Positions 53,275 through 62,365 are shown, counted from the stretch's first letter. The stretch: DNA of 64,000 bases from Pseudosulfitobacter pseudonitzschiae (GCF_002222635.1 NZ_CP022415.1:744001-808000); one strand, 5' to 3'. Translations and numbers: made by a program. The notes: generated from the sequence alone by a model not told the origin.

Positions 53275-54804
53275 TCAGGCCGTCATTGCATTTAGTTGGG
53301 GCGCATCCAGCACAGAAGCCAAATACATGATGTTTTCCTCGGTCATCACTTCGCCAGAGACCTCGCCGCTGATGCGACCTTCGCGTACTACGAGAACGCG
53401 ATCACTTATTCCGATCAGTTCGGGCAATTCCGAAGAGATCACCACAATGCCCACGCCTGAGCTCGCTAGGCTGCGCAGGATACGGTGAATTTCGGCCTTC
53501 GCCCCAACATCGACGCCACGCGTGGGCTCGTCCAAGAAGATCAGTTTCGGATTGACCGACAGCATCTTTGCGATTGCAACCTTTTGCTGATTGCCCCCTG
53601 AAAGGGACGACACCGGATCGGAAAGTTTGCCGTATTTGAGGTTCAATTTCCGTGCGAGACTTTCGGCAAGTGCCTCTTCGCGCTGGGAATTGATGGTGCC
53701 TGCAGTTGTCGTCACCAAACCCAGATCCAAAGCCGAAATATTCTCGGCAATTGACATTTCCAGAAAGAGGCCATCGCCCTTGCGGTCTTCGGAGAGGTAA
53801 ACCATACCCGCGCGGATACTGTCGCCATAAGTGCGCAGGTTCAGCCTTTCACCGTTTAGTCTGACGTCACCTGTCACTGTCCCTTCGAGGTGGCAGATGC
53901 CCTTGACGATTTCGCTGCGCCCGGCACCAATCAAACCGGCGATGCCCAGAATTTCACCGCGCTTCAGTTGGAAGGAAACATCGTGGAAACGACGCGTGTC
54001 AGTCAGGTTTTTTACGTCGAGGATGACATCTTCGCTTGCATCTTCCACGCGCAATTTGTCGGGGTAAAGCGTATCGACTACGCGCCCGACCATTGCATTG
54101 ACTACATCAGCCGGTTCAATCTCGGCCACAATTTGGGTCGTGATGAATTGACCGTCACGGAACACCGTAACGCGGTCGCAGTTGTCAAAAATTTCGACCA
54201 TGCGATGCGAAATATAGATAATTGAAATACCTTGATATGCCAGACGTCGCATAATGGTGAACAGAAGGTTGGCCTCGCGCTCGGTCAGTGCGGCCGTCGG
54301 TTCGTCAAGGATCAAAACCCTGCAATCCAGAGTCAGCGCTTTTGCAATCTCGACCAACTGTTGATCTGAGATAGGCAAATCGCGCACCAGCGTCGCGGGG
54401 TCGATATCAGCCAACTGGCCAAGAACGTCGCGCGCCTTGCGCGCAAGCCCCGCGTAGTCCATCAGCATCCGTCGGCTCTGGTTGGTCGTGGACATGAAGA
54501 TGTTTTCGGCCACCGTCACCTCAGGACACAATGCGATTTCCTGGTGCACCAAACCGATGCCGAGCTTCTGCGCCTCAGTGGGCGATGCAATAGAGACCGG
54601 TTCACCGTTCCAGAAAATCTCGCCGCTGTCTGGTTGAAGAATGCCGTCGATGATATTCATCAATGTCGACTTGCCTGCACCGTTTTCACCGGCAAGGGCA
54701 TGGATCTCCCCGCGCCGGAGTTCGAAATCTACTCCTCTGAGTGCACGGACCGGGCCAAAAGACTTCTTGAGGTTCACGATTTTCAGGATCAGGTCTTCTT
54801 GCAT
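53275..54804 (-). CDS. ABC transporter ATPase with two ATP-binding domains, RbsA type
   Basis: A 509-residue CUT2 ATPase with two cassettes. Cassette one has GENGAGKST (near residue 41), a signature-like [16 protein letters not shown] and Walker [12 protein letters not shown]. Cassette two has the degenerate GLIGAGRSE loop, [16 protein letters not shown] (near 400) and [14 protein letters not shown]. This asymmetry is normal for RbsA and XylG. It energises the RbsC-type permease encoded next. Confidence 0.95.
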   Translation of the reverse strand: MQEDLILKIVNLKKSFGPVRALRGVDFELRRGEIHALAGENGAGKSTLMNIIDGILQPDSGEIFWNGEPVSIASPTEAQKLGIGLVHQEIALCPEVTVAENIFMSTTNQSRRMLMDYAGLARKARDVLGQLADIDPATLVRDLPISDQQLVEIAKALTLDCRVLILDEPTAALTEREANLLFTIMRRLAYQGISIIYISHRMVEIFDNCDRVTVFRDGQFITTQIVAEIEPADVVNAMVGRVVDTLYPDKLRVEDASEDVILDVKNLTDTRRFHDVSFQLKRGEILGIAGLIGAGRSEIVKGICHLEGTVTGDVRLNGERLNLRTYGDSIRAGMVYLSEDRKGDGLFLEMSIAENISALDLGLVTTTAGTINSQREEALAESLARKLNLKYGKLSDPVSSLSGGNQQKVAIAKMLSVNPKLIFLDEPTRGVDVGAKAEIHRILRSLASSGVGIVVISSELPELIGISDRVLVVREGRISGEVSGEVMTEENIMYLASVLDAPQLNAMTA

Positions 54805-54843
54805 TTGACTACCGAACGTTAAATGGGGCGACTAAGGAAAGAG

Positions 54844-54866
54844 GCGGGCCGAAGCAGTCAGCCCGC
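54844..54866 (-). other. Hairpin between binding-protein and ATPase genes
   Basis: GCGGGC at 54844-54849 and GCCCGC at 54861-54866 pair around an 11-base loop; on the minus strand CTCTTTCCTT follows. It lies just after the binding-protein stop and may act as a partial terminator or stabiliser that raises binding-protein expression. Confidence 0.55.
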
Positions 54867-54879
54867 ACTGCAAACCGGT

Positions 54880-55899
54880 TCAATTCGGGTCGCGACCTTC
54901 CATGTAGACGTTGAGATCGAAACTGTCCGCGTTCTCTTTTGTGATGACGGAAAACCCATTGTCGACAAAGGGAATCTGCACGGGGTTATAGCCCGAAACT
55001 TTGTAGTCGTTGAACGGATCGAATACCTCGGAATGGGCGGCAAAGAATGCAGAAAGAAAGCCCATGAAACCCTGCATGCCCTGATTGGGATTCAGGGCCA
55101 TGTGGATGTTGCCCGCTTTGATATGTTCCAGCGTCGCGGGAGTGATATCAGCATGCATCACAAGTACATCCGACTTGGCTTCGAGGATCGCGGCAACCGC
55201 ACCCTCGGCGGAGCCTGCCTCGGGAATCCAGATCGCGCCCAGATCGGGGTTTGCTTGCAGGATCGAAGCGGTAGCACGATAGGCTGCGGTACTGTCTTGG
55301 TTGGTTGCCTGACGTCCGACAAGTTTCATATCGGGGTAGTTGGCTTCCATGTAGTCGATTAGCGCGGTCACCCGCAGGTCGTGATTCGACTGGCCAGGGT
55401 TTTCAAGCACTGCGTATTGTCCGGTTGCCCCGATTTGCGAGACGATCTCGTCTGCGGCAAATTTTGCTTCGGCCAGATTGTCTGAGGTGATGTAGGCTGT
55501 TCGGTTTGAGTTTGGCGAGTCGGCGGCAAAGGTCACGACTTCGATGTTGTTGTCCATTGCGCGATTGATCGGTTCGATAAATGGATCCGACTGCATCGGG
55601 TGAACCAGAATACCCGCGGGCTGCTTGACCATGTCTTGCTCGAAAGAGGCAATCTGCTTGGTAATGTCATAGTCCGGCGTGCCCGAGAACACTGTCTCGC
55701 AGCCGAACGCTTCGGCGGCTTGCTTGAACCCCTGATAGACTGGCACCCAGTAGGGATGGGCCGACACCATTACGTTCATGATGTAGGTTTCGCCTTCGGC
55801 GCAGCGCAGGGTGTCTTGTGCCGATGCCGTCGAAGCAGTTGCCATCGAAATGGCCAGAGCCGCTGGCGCCAGCGCCAGTGAAATCGCTAATCTTTTCAT
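54880..55899 (-). CDS. Periplasmic sugar/polyol-binding protein, RbsB type
   Basis: A 339-residue binding protein of the periplasmic-binding-protein-4 class. A signal peptide (RLAISLALAPAALAISMATASTASAQ) precedes YIMNVMVSAHPYWVPVYQGF, TPDYDITKQIASFEQDM and the hinge AADSPNSNRTAYITSDNLAE. ATG 55899 directly follows GGGAGGAAAAA, so it was preferred to 55962. It is the first gene of the nine-gene operon, 150 bp after a strong palindrome. Ligand unknown; a sugar alcohol fits the enzymes downstream. Confidence 0.93.
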   Translation of the reverse strand: MKRLAISLALAPAALAISMATASTASAQDTLRCAEGETYIMNVMVSAHPYWVPVYQGFKQAAEAFGCETVFSGTPDYDITKQIASFEQDMVKQPAGILVHPMQSDPFIEPINRAMDNNIEVVTFAADSPNSNRTAYITSDNLAEAKFAADEIVSQIGATGQYAVLENPGQSNHDLRVTALIDYMEANYPDMKLVGRQATNQDSTAAYRATASILQANPDLGAIWIPEAGSAEGAVAAILEAKSDVLVMHADITPATLEHIKAGNIHMALNPNQGMQGFMGFLSAFFAAHSEVFDPFNDYKVSGYNPVQIPFVDNGFSVITKENADSFDLNVYMEGRDPN

Positions 55900-56048
55900 T
55901 TTTTCCTCCCAATATGAGGGGCTGAACCCCCCTCCTGGATGTGGAATCTTGCCTCCTCGCAAGTAATTTCACACCCCGCAATTTGTCGCGTAGTGGATGA
56001 ATATGGAGTGGGAGGTCGTCGGTCAATGCGTTCTGGAAAAATTCCTAT

Positions 56049-56066
56049 TGGGTGAAATTTATCCCA
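56049..56066. promoter_or_regulatory. Palindromic operator upstream of the polyol operon
   Basis: TGGGTGAAATTTATCCCA is a near-perfect 18-bp palindrome (TGGG, AAATTT and CCCA symmetric; only the two flanking pairs differ). A partial half-site, TAATTTCACACCC, lies at 55964-55976, about 80 bp closer to the gene. The position upstream of the binding-protein gene suits the SorC regulator encoded in the operon. Confidence 0.6.
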
Positions 56067-56085
56067 CTGAAGTGATGCTTAGCCG

Positions 56086-56395
56086 CTTGAGTTTCGGATG
56101 TTGAGGATCAGTTGGCCGAGAGGGGCGTGATTGTTTTGTATGAAAGCATTCGTGTGTGGTGCCTACGGTTCGGGACTCAGATCGCCGCGTGTATGCGACG
56201 CGACCGTCCAGTACCGGCCGACGAGCGGCACCTCGACGAGGTTGTAATCTCTGGCCGGGGCCAGAAGCATTGGCTCTGGCGGGCCGTCGATGCCAACGGT
56301 AGTGTGCTAGAAATCTTGGTGCAAAGCCGCAGTAATGCCCGTGCTGACGCGTTCAGCCTGTGGGCCGACTTTGCCGACGAAATGACCGCGTGAAA
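56086..56395 (+). pseudogene. IS6-family transposase central fragment
   Basis: The frame gives DVEDQLAERGVIVLYESIRV, ERHLDEVVISGRGQKHWLWR and AVDANGSVLEILVQSRSNAR, then turns into non-homologous sequence. This covers the helix-turn-helix and first catalytic Asp only. It separates the polyol operon's operator from the PfkB gene and appears to have cut the latter's 3' end. Confidence 0.75.
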
Positions 56396-56445
56396 GCCGC
56401 GCTGTTCTTGCTCAGGCTGTGGGCGAACAACATGACAATGCCCTT

Positions 56446-57273
56446 TCAACGTCTCGCGACATGACATGCGGCGGCCTGATTGGCGTGTTCGACCGCTGCA
56501 CGTTCGTCTTGTCCTTCGGCAAGCGCGAGAATAAAGGCACCGTGCCAGGTGTCGCCGGCACCGTTGGTGTTTGTTGGCGTTACTTGCGGCACGGGAACTT
56601 CGCTCAATGTTGTGCCATCGTGGCAAAGCACCGGGTCATGCCCTCGGGTAACACAGACCCAGCACCCGAACCGCGCGGCAATGGCCGCCAACGCCTCACC
56701 GTTGGCGGCTCCAGCAAAATCATGCAACCCTTGCAGGGGAAATGCGATGTGGCTGGCGTGGGGCAGGGCGGCTTCGGCCAGTGTCACCGGCGCTTCGCCA
56801 TCTATGACCGCCGGTTTGCCCGCCCGGCGTGCCGCCACTAGCAGATTGTGGGATAGCGTGCCGAACCGGGTATCCACCAGCGCCCCGTCATAAGGAAACG
56901 GATCGGGTAGCGGAGGGATTCCCTCGACGATACTGTCGTCGCGCCGGTTGATAACGCTACGTTCGCCATCAGGCAGAATAAGCACGCTGGAGTGGGGCGT
57001 GACTGCGCCGTGTGCGATATGAAGATGCCGGGTGTCAACATCCAGGTCCGCAATCCGGCGACACAAGATACCGCCGATTTCATCATCGCCGACAGCGCCC
57101 ACCAGAACACCAGCACCGCCCAGCCCCACCACCGCCTTGGCGGCGTTCAGGGCGCCACCACCAGCGATCAGCCGCGCCCCGAGGGCGCGGTATTTTACAC
57201 CCGGTTTCGGCGGGTCGGCCACGTCCATTTCCATATCGAGGCTGATCAGCCCGCCGCAGGCGATCCGAAGCAT
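56446..57273 (-). CDS. PfkB-family sugar kinase, probably 3'-truncated
   Basis: A 275-residue kinase. PfkB signature 2 with the catalytic Asp is TPTNTNGAGDTWHGAFILA (near 245), and LIAGGGALNAAKAVVGLGG (near 35) is the substrate-side motif. Family members are about 300-320 residues; this one ends 30 residues after GAGD, at AAACHVARR, where IS6-associated sequence begins, so the last helices are probably lost. ATG 57273 overlaps the aldolase stop. With an HpcH-type aldolase next to it, a 2-keto-3-deoxy sugar acid is a plausible substrate. Confidence 0.85.
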   Translation of the reverse strand: MLRIACGGLISLDMEMDVADPPKPGVKYRALGARLIAGGGALNAAKAVVGLGGAGVLVGAVGDDEIGGILCRRIADLDVDTRHLHIAHGAVTPHSSVLILPDGERSVINRRDDSIVEGIPPLPDPFPYDGALVDTRFGTLSHNLLVAARRAGKPAVIDGEAPVTLAEAALPHASHIAFPLQGLHDFAGAANGEALAAIAARFGCWVCVTRGHDPVLCHDGTTLSEVPVPQVTPTNTNGAGDTWHGAFILALAEGQDERAAVEHANQAAACHVARR

Positions 57274-58049
57274 CAGCCGATGGTTTCGTCACAGGCACGC
57301 CGTGCGGTACGGGCGGCCTCGGCCAGCATTGCGATGTCGCAGGGGCCGACGATGAGGCTGTATCCGCCCAGTTTCAGTGCCTTATAGTCTCGCCCCGCCC
57401 CCAGAACCGTTCCGAGTTTAAGCCCGCCGTCGCGGACCTGCTTTTCAATCGTCGCAAGGGCGTCATGCACTTCGGGGCGATCCATATCTTCCAGAAAGCC
57501 CATAGCTGCAGCCAGATCGTTTGGCCCGATGAACACCATGTCAACGCCTTCGATCTGTGCAATCTCGGACACGTGGGTAATGGCATCGGGATGTTCGATC
57601 TGCACCATCAACAGGGTCTCGTCATGGGCGATATTGCGGGCATAATCGGCCACAGCGCCATAACCCGAAGCGCGCACGATGGGGGCCGCATAGCCACGAC
57701 GCCCCCGGGCCGGATACAGGCAGGCATCGGCGATGCGGCGCGCCTCGTCGGCGCTCTGCACCATGGGCACCATGATCGAGCGCGCGCCACGGTCAAGGGC
57801 GCGTTTCAGGGTGGCATCGTCTGAATCGGGTACCCGCACCACCGCCTGGCCGCCTGCCGCTTCGACCGCGCGGATCATGTTCAGCCCTTCTTCCAGCCCG
57901 AATGTGCCATGTTCACAATCGATCACCACGACATCCCATCCGCAATGAACCAGAAGCTCGGCCACATCGGGCGATCCGATTTCAAGCCATGCGGCGGTGA
58001 CGGTTTCACCCGAGTTGATCCGCGCCTTAAGTGTGTTTCTACCAGTCAT
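57273..58049 (-). CDS. HpcH/HpaI-family class II aldolase
   Basis: A 258-residue metal-dependent aldolase. GWDVVVIDCEHGTFGLEEG (near residue 38; metal and base region), MVPMVQSADEARRIADACLYPARGRRG (near 90), LLMVQIEHPDAI with the metal Glu, and FIGPNDLAAAMG with the metal Asp are all present. The family cleaves 2-keto-3-deoxy acids or 2-keto-4-hydroxy acids to pyruvate and an aldehyde. It sits between tctA and the PfkB kinase, overlapping each by one base. Confidence 0.92.
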   Translation of the reverse strand: MTGRNTLKARINSGETVTAAWLEIGSPDVAELLVHCGWDVVVIDCEHGTFGLEEGLNMIRAVEAAGGQAVVRVPDSDDATLKRALDRGARSIMVPMVQSADEARRIADACLYPARGRRGYAAPIVRASGYGAVADYARNIAHDETLLMVQIEHPDAITHVSEIAQIEGVDMVFIGPNDLAAAMGFLEDMDRPEVHDALATIEKQVRDGGLKLGTVLGAGRDYKALKLGGYSLIVGPCDIAMLAEAARTARRACDETIG

Positions 58050-59566
58050 TATTGTTTCTCTGTGTTGCCGGGCGGGGCCCGATTTTCAAAAACGTTGCGC
58101 GCGGCGCGCACAAGAAGTGCGACCCAGACGGCAAGGGTGATTGCCCCCAGAACCGCCGCCGCGCCGCGGTCGAAGAATTGCGTCAGGTCGCCCTGAGCTT
58201 TCATCATCGACACCATGAAGTTATCCTCGACCACCTGTCCCAAGACGATGCCCAGGATGGCAGGGGCCAGAGGAATATCGGCCCACAGCATGGCGCAGGC
58301 GACCAGACCAAGCACAAGGATGATCCAGACCGCCAGAACACTGCCGGTGATCGCATAGCCCCCGATCAGAGACAGCAGCAAGATCAGCGGCATCAGTACC
58401 GCACGCGGCACTCGCAGCAGATAGGACGCCACGCTGACTGACATGCCGCCCGACAGCAGCATCAGGATGTTGGCCAAAAGAAACGAACCGAACAGGGTGT
58501 AAACCAGCAGTGCATCGTTGGTGAAAATATCGGGGCCGGGGGTCAGACCTTTCATCATCATCACGCCGATGGCGATGGCCGTTACGCTGTCGCCCGGAAT
58601 GCCGAACACCAGTGCGGGTGTCCAGGCCCCCGCGACGGCGGCATTGTTGGCGGCCCCGCCATCGACGATGCCTTCCATATGTCCGGTGCCGTATTTTTCC
58701 GGGGTCTTCGAGATCCGCCGCGACAGGGCATAGGCGATCCATGCTGCCACATCGGCCCCCGCTCCGGGCAGGGCGCCGATTACCGTGCTGCCGGTGGCCG
58801 AACGCAGGACATTTTTCCAGCGGCTGGAGAATTCGCCCCAAGCGGCCGCAATGGCGGTTTTTAGTGGCTCGACCGTGATTCCACTCAGGCGGGTCACGCG
58901 TCCCAACGCCGCGTTGCGCAGCAGTTCGGACAGGGCAAAAATGCCGATCATCGCAGGGATGAAGCTGACCCCATCGTAGAGTTCGAACACCCCGAAGGTA
59001 TAACGGGGATGGCCAACGGCCACGTCGATTCCGACGGTGGCCACGGCCAGACCGATGAAAAGACTTGCAAAATTTCGGGCCACGGATGGCCCGCCCACGA
59101 ATACCGCGCAGGACAGGCCAAGGGTCGCCAACCAGAATGCCTCGTCGCTTGAAAATCCGCGCGAAAGATTGGCGAGTTGCGGTGTGGCAAGAGCTAGGAT
59201 CAGCACCCCGATCACACCCCCCGACACCGACGCCAGAAGCGATGTGAACAGCACCGTGCGCGGCTTGCCGTTTTGCGACAGGCGATAGCTGTCTTCGACA
59301 TAGGCGGCCGAGGCGGGGGTGCCGGGAATCTTTAGCAGTGCGCCCGATATATCGCCTGCAAAGATGGCGGTGGTGGTCGTGGCGACGATGGCTGCAACTG
59401 CCTGCACCGGCTCCATGAACCACGTAAACGGCACCAGAAGCGCGACGGCCATTGTCGCAGTCAGCCCCGGCATCGCGCCAACAAAGGCGCCGTAAAAGGT
59501 GCAGACCAGGATGGTGGTAAAGATACGTGGGTCAAAAATGACCGCAAGAATAGAGAGCAGATCCAT
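58049..59566 (-). CDS. tctA: Tripartite tricarboxylate transporter large permease (TctA)
   Basis: A 505-residue permease with about 12 helices. GAMPGLTATMAVALLVPFTWFM near residue 30 and GIPGDSVTAIAIGVMMMKGLTPGP near 320 are TctA signatures; the internal repeat SATGSTVIGALPGAGADVAAWIAYALS matches as well. It overlaps the aldolase start by one base. It moves a carboxylate with Na+ or H+. Confidence 0.94.
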   Translation of the reverse strand: MDLLSILAVIFDPRIFTTILVCTFYGAFVGAMPGLTATMAVALLVPFTWFMEPVQAVAAIVATTTTAIFAGDISGALLKIPGTPASAAYVEDSYRLSQNGKPRTVLFTSLLASVSGGVIGVLILALATPQLANLSRGFSSDEAFWLATLGLSCAVFVGGPSVARNFASLFIGLAVATVGIDVAVGHPRYTFGVFELYDGVSFIPAMIGIFALSELLRNAALGRVTRLSGITVEPLKTAIAAAWGEFSSRWKNVLRSATGSTVIGALPGAGADVAAWIAYALSRRISKTPEKYGTGHMEGIVDGGAANNAAVAGAWTPALVFGIPGDSVTAIAIGVMMMKGLTPGPDIFTNDALLVYTLFGSFLLANILMLLSGGMSVSVASYLLRVPRAVLMPLILLLSLIGGYAITGSVLAVWIILVLGLVACAMLWADIPLAPAILGIVLGQVVEDNFMVSMMKAQGDLTQFFDRGAAAVLGAITLAVWVALLVRAARNVFENRAPPGNTEKQ

Positions 59567-59572
59567 TGCCGC

Positions 59573-60094
59573 CTACCAGGCCCAGTTTTGAAGAATGCCC
59601 CAGGGTAGAACCACCCTCATCAGCGAATAGAATATATAATGCAGCACCACGGGCGCGATCAGCGCCATGATCAATGCCAGCGTCCAGCCGCCCCCGAACA
59701 CCCGCACGGAAGCCAGCAGTGCCAGCGCGGCGGTGACGTGAAACCCCAGCACCGGCAGCAACAGTGCGAAACCGGCAACAATGGCCAGCACCGCAAGAAA
59801 GGGCAGCACTGCGAAGGGGGCGGGCGACGTGTCGTCTGCCGGAGAAACCGCAAGCCGGTCGCGCACAGCGCTCAGCCCGATACCGAGCCCCGACAGGATC
59901 AGCCCGCCTGCGATTATCTTTGGAAACAGATCGGGGCCGAAAGCTACTGCTCTGATCTGCGGAAAACCCTGCGCGCCCCAGATCATCGCGATGGCGATGG
60001 CAATCAGTGCTGCCCCCGCCACCACGTCGCGCAGAAAAGTCGCCGGGCGGGCGTTTTCGCCCGGCGACGCGCCTATGTCCTTGTTACTGGGCAA
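59573..60094 (-). CDS. tctB: Tripartite tricarboxylate transporter small permease (TctB)
   Basis: A 173-residue four-helix protein. The first helix (VVAGAALIAIAIAMIWGAQGFP) leads into RAVAFGPDLFPKIIAGGLILSGLG, typical of TctB, and later helices are leucine- and alanine-rich. It overlaps the tctC stop by 11 bases and precedes tctA by six bases. Confidence 0.9.
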   Translation of the reverse strand: MPSNKDIGASPGENARPATFLRDVVAGAALIAIAIAMIWGAQGFPQIRAVAFGPDLFPKIIAGGLILSGLGIGLSAVRDRLAVSPADDTSPAPFAVLPFLAVLAIVAGFALLLPVLGFHVTAALALLASVRVFGGGWTLALIMALIAPVVLHYIFYSLMRVVLPWGILQNWAW

Positions 60095-61073
60095 GGCCGA
60101 CCGCCTTGATCGTGTCGCCTAGGGCGGCGTCCTGCGCCTCCATGAAGGCTGTCAGATCGGCGGCGCTCATCGATACCACGTCGGCGCCGCGGCTGGCCTT
60201 GAATTCGGCCCATTCCGGGGTCTGCACGATCTCTGCAACCGCCTGCTCATAAGAACATGCGATGTTCTCTGGCATCCCGCCGGGACCGGACATGGTAATA
60301 TAGGCGGCCAGGGTCCAGCCGCTGTCCAGCGCTTCGGAAGTCAGCGGCACATCGGGCAGGGCGGCCATCGGGCTGTTATGCATATAGGCCAGCGCGCGCA
60401 CTTCGCCGGAATCTACCAGCGCCTTGCCTTCGGACAGGGCTGGGGTAGCCACATCGACACCTCCTGCGATCAGTTCCTGCAAGGCAGGCGCGGCACCCTG
60501 CGATGGAATCCAGCGAATAGCCTCGGGGTCCATCCCTTCTGCGTTCAGCATCCCCGCCAGCGCCAGATGCCAGATTCCGCCCAGCGACGTACCCGAGGCG
60601 GTCAGATTGCCGGGGTTTTCCCGCGCATGAGCCATTAGTTCATCAAGCGACTTGAACGGGCTGTCCTTGCCCACCAGAACGCTGGACGGCACGATATCGA
60701 CCAGCGCGATCGGCGTGATGTCGTTATAGGTCAGGTCGGTCAGGCCGACCCAGTGCATAGTGTTGATTTCAACCGTCACGGCGCCCACGGTGTATCCGTC
60801 AGGTGCGGCCATGGCGATGGCCGAATGGCCGGTTACTCCATTGCCGCCAGTGCGGTTTACCACGTTGAACGGCACGCCCATCTTCTGCTCCAGCATGCTG
60901 GCCAGCATCCGGGAATTGGCGTCGGTGCCGCCGCCCGCGCCCCAGGGCACCACATAGGTGACGGCGCGTTCTGGCGTCCAGTCGCACGACTGCGCAAAGG
61001 CCGCGCCGCCGCCAATTATGGCGATCACACTCAGCGCGCAAGCCCGCGCGCCGGTTTTTGCAAATAGGGTCAT
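60084..61073 (-). CDS. tctC: Tripartite tricarboxylate transporter binding protein (TctC)
   Basis: A 329-residue periplasmic binding protein. A signal (ARACALSVIAIIGGGAAFAQ) is followed by VTYVVPWGAGGGTDANSRMLA, the hallmark of the TctC/Bug family, and later FNVVNRTGGNGVTGHSAIAMAAPDGYT. ATG 61073 follows GGAGGAGAAACC and was chosen over the 61142 frame start. First gene of the tctCBA-aldolase-kinase operon. Confidence 0.94.
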   Translation of the reverse strand: MTLFAKTGARACALSVIAIIGGGAAFAQSCDWTPERAVTYVVPWGAGGGTDANSRMLASMLEQKMGVPFNVVNRTGGNGVTGHSAIAMAAPDGYTVGAVTVEINTMHWVGLTDLTYNDITPIALVDIVPSSVLVGKDSPFKSLDELMAHARENPGNLTASGTSLGGIWHLALAGMLNAEGMDPEAIRWIPSQGAAPALQELIAGGVDVATPALSEGKALVDSGEVRALAYMHNSPMAALPDVPLTSEALDSGWTLAAYITMSGPGGMPENIACSYEQAVAEIVQTPEWAEFKASRGADVVSMSAADLTAFMEAQDAALGDTIKAVGLAQ

Positions 61074-61157
61074 AGGTTTCTCCTCCTGTGTCGTTCCCCG
61101 CGCGAACACTGTGCGCAGAGCCTCCCAACCTGAAATAATCACATCGCAATTGCTGTA

Positions 61158-61171
61158 GTCAATCGATTAAC
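61158..61171. promoter_or_regulatory. LacI-type operator
   Basis: GTCAATCGATTAAC is a 14-bp near-palindrome with the central CG typical of LacI/GalR operators (AATCGATT core fully symmetric). It lies in the 137-bp gap between tctC and the divergent LacI-family gene, 40 bp before the latter. Confidence 0.6.
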
Positions 61172-61210
61172 CAACTGGATTATGTCCCGCTTGCCAGATA
61201 TGGTCACCCC

Positions 61211-62221
61211 ATGACCAAGCGGATCACCCTACGCGATATTGCAGATGATTTGGGCGTCACGGTGTCCACCGCATCGCTGGCATTGCGGGGGCATCCGCGT
61301 ATTTCGGCGGAAACCACGCAAAAGGTGGAACAGGCTGCACGGCGCATGGGGTATATCTATAACCGGGCTGCAGCCAACCTGCGCCAGACCCGCAGCAACC
61401 TGATTGCCGTGTGTCTGGCGGACTTGTCGAACCCAATGTTTAACGAATTTCTGGTGCATATCGAGGATGCGCTGAACCGCCATCACAGGCAGGTGTTTCT
61501 GGGTATCGCCCGCGAAGATGCGGGTCTGCAGCGGCAGTTCCTGAAAACTGCGCTGGAGCAGGGGGTCGGGGGCATTCTTTTGTGCCCCGTCCACGGTACC
61601 AGGGCCGACGATCTGTCGGGATTGATGCGCAGTGATGGTTCGGGGCCGGTTGTGCCGACGGTGCTGTTTTCCCGCGCGCTGGAGGATGTGCCGCTGCCGC
61701 AGGTGGTAAACGATGATCTGCGCGCGGGGCGGCTGGCCGCCGAATGCCTGATCGTCCGAGGGCACCATCACATCGTCTGGGTTGGCGGCGGGCAGGAAAC
61801 TTCGACCGCCCGTGACAGGCTTGCGGGGTGTCGTGCCGCGCTGGCCGACGCGGGCCTGCCACCGCCTTGCGTTCTGCATGGGCCGACGTCGCGTCGGTTC
61901 GGCCATGAGGCGGTGCATGCCGTGCGGGAATGGCCCGATCCGCCCTCCGGCATGGTGTGTTTCAGCGATCTGATTGCCTTTGGTGCGATCACCGCCTGCC
62001 ACGATCTGGGGCTGGTCCCGGGGCGCGATCTGTCCATCGTCGGCTGTGACGACATGGAGGAGGCAGGGTTGAGTTTTCCGCGCCTGACCACCGTGGCGGT
62101 AGACAAGGGCAGCATTGGCCGCGCGGCATCGCACAGCCTGCTGTATCCTCCGTCGGGCGGAGGCGTGACCTGCCTGCCGCCTCGCCTGATCCTGCGCGAA
62201 ACTGTCGGTCCGGTGGCTTGA
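61211..62221 (+). CDS. LacI-family transcriptional regulator
   Basis: A 336-residue regulator. The helix-turn-helix and hinge helix are ITLRDIADDLGVTVSTASLALRG then YIYNRAAANLRQTRSNLIAVCL (residues 4-65), followed by the periplasmic-binding-like domain with IVGCDDMEEAGLSFPRLTTV near 280. It is divergent from tctCBA and a LacI operator lies between them, so it should repress that operon until a sugar acid or derivative binds. Confidence 0.94.
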   Translation: MTKRITLRDIADDLGVTVSTASLALRGHPRISAETTQKVEQAARRMGYIYNRAAANLRQTRSNLIAVCLADLSNPMFNEFLVHIEDALNRHHRQVFLGIAREDAGLQRQFLKTALEQGVGGILLCPVHGTRADDLSGLMRSDGSGPVVPTVLFSRALEDVPLPQVVNDDLRAGRLAAECLIVRGHHHIVWVGGGQETSTARDRLAGCRAALADAGLPPPCVLHGPTSRRFGHEAVHAVREWPDPPSGMVCFSDLIAFGAITACHDLGLVPGRDLSIVGCDDMEEAGLSFPRLTTVAVDKGSIGRAASHSLLYPPSGGGVTCLPPRLILRETVGPVA

Positions 62222-62254
62222 TCCAGGTGTCATCACCTTGCCCAGCCGAGAGAC

Positions 62255-62365
62255 GTGGGCGGGGTCGGCGTGTGGTTCGGCCTTGTGGTCGGGCTGGGCG
62301 GGGCTGCGGTGACGCTGGCATGGCGCTTCTGGCGGGTCAGCTTCCCCGCGATGCAGACGTCCTAG
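62255..62365 (+). pseudogene. MATE efflux protein C-terminal scrap
   Basis: The frame reads VGGVGVWFGLVVGLGGAAVT, LAWRFWRVSFPAMQTS and a stop. This is the last helix and tail of a MATE-family multidrug transporter; everything before it is missing. It lies 33 bp after the LacI gene. Confidence 0.5.

Noticed and set aside
58221-59423. 400-codon frame antisense to tctA
   Set aside because: A shadow frame of a full-length TctA gene with strongly biased Arg/His content.
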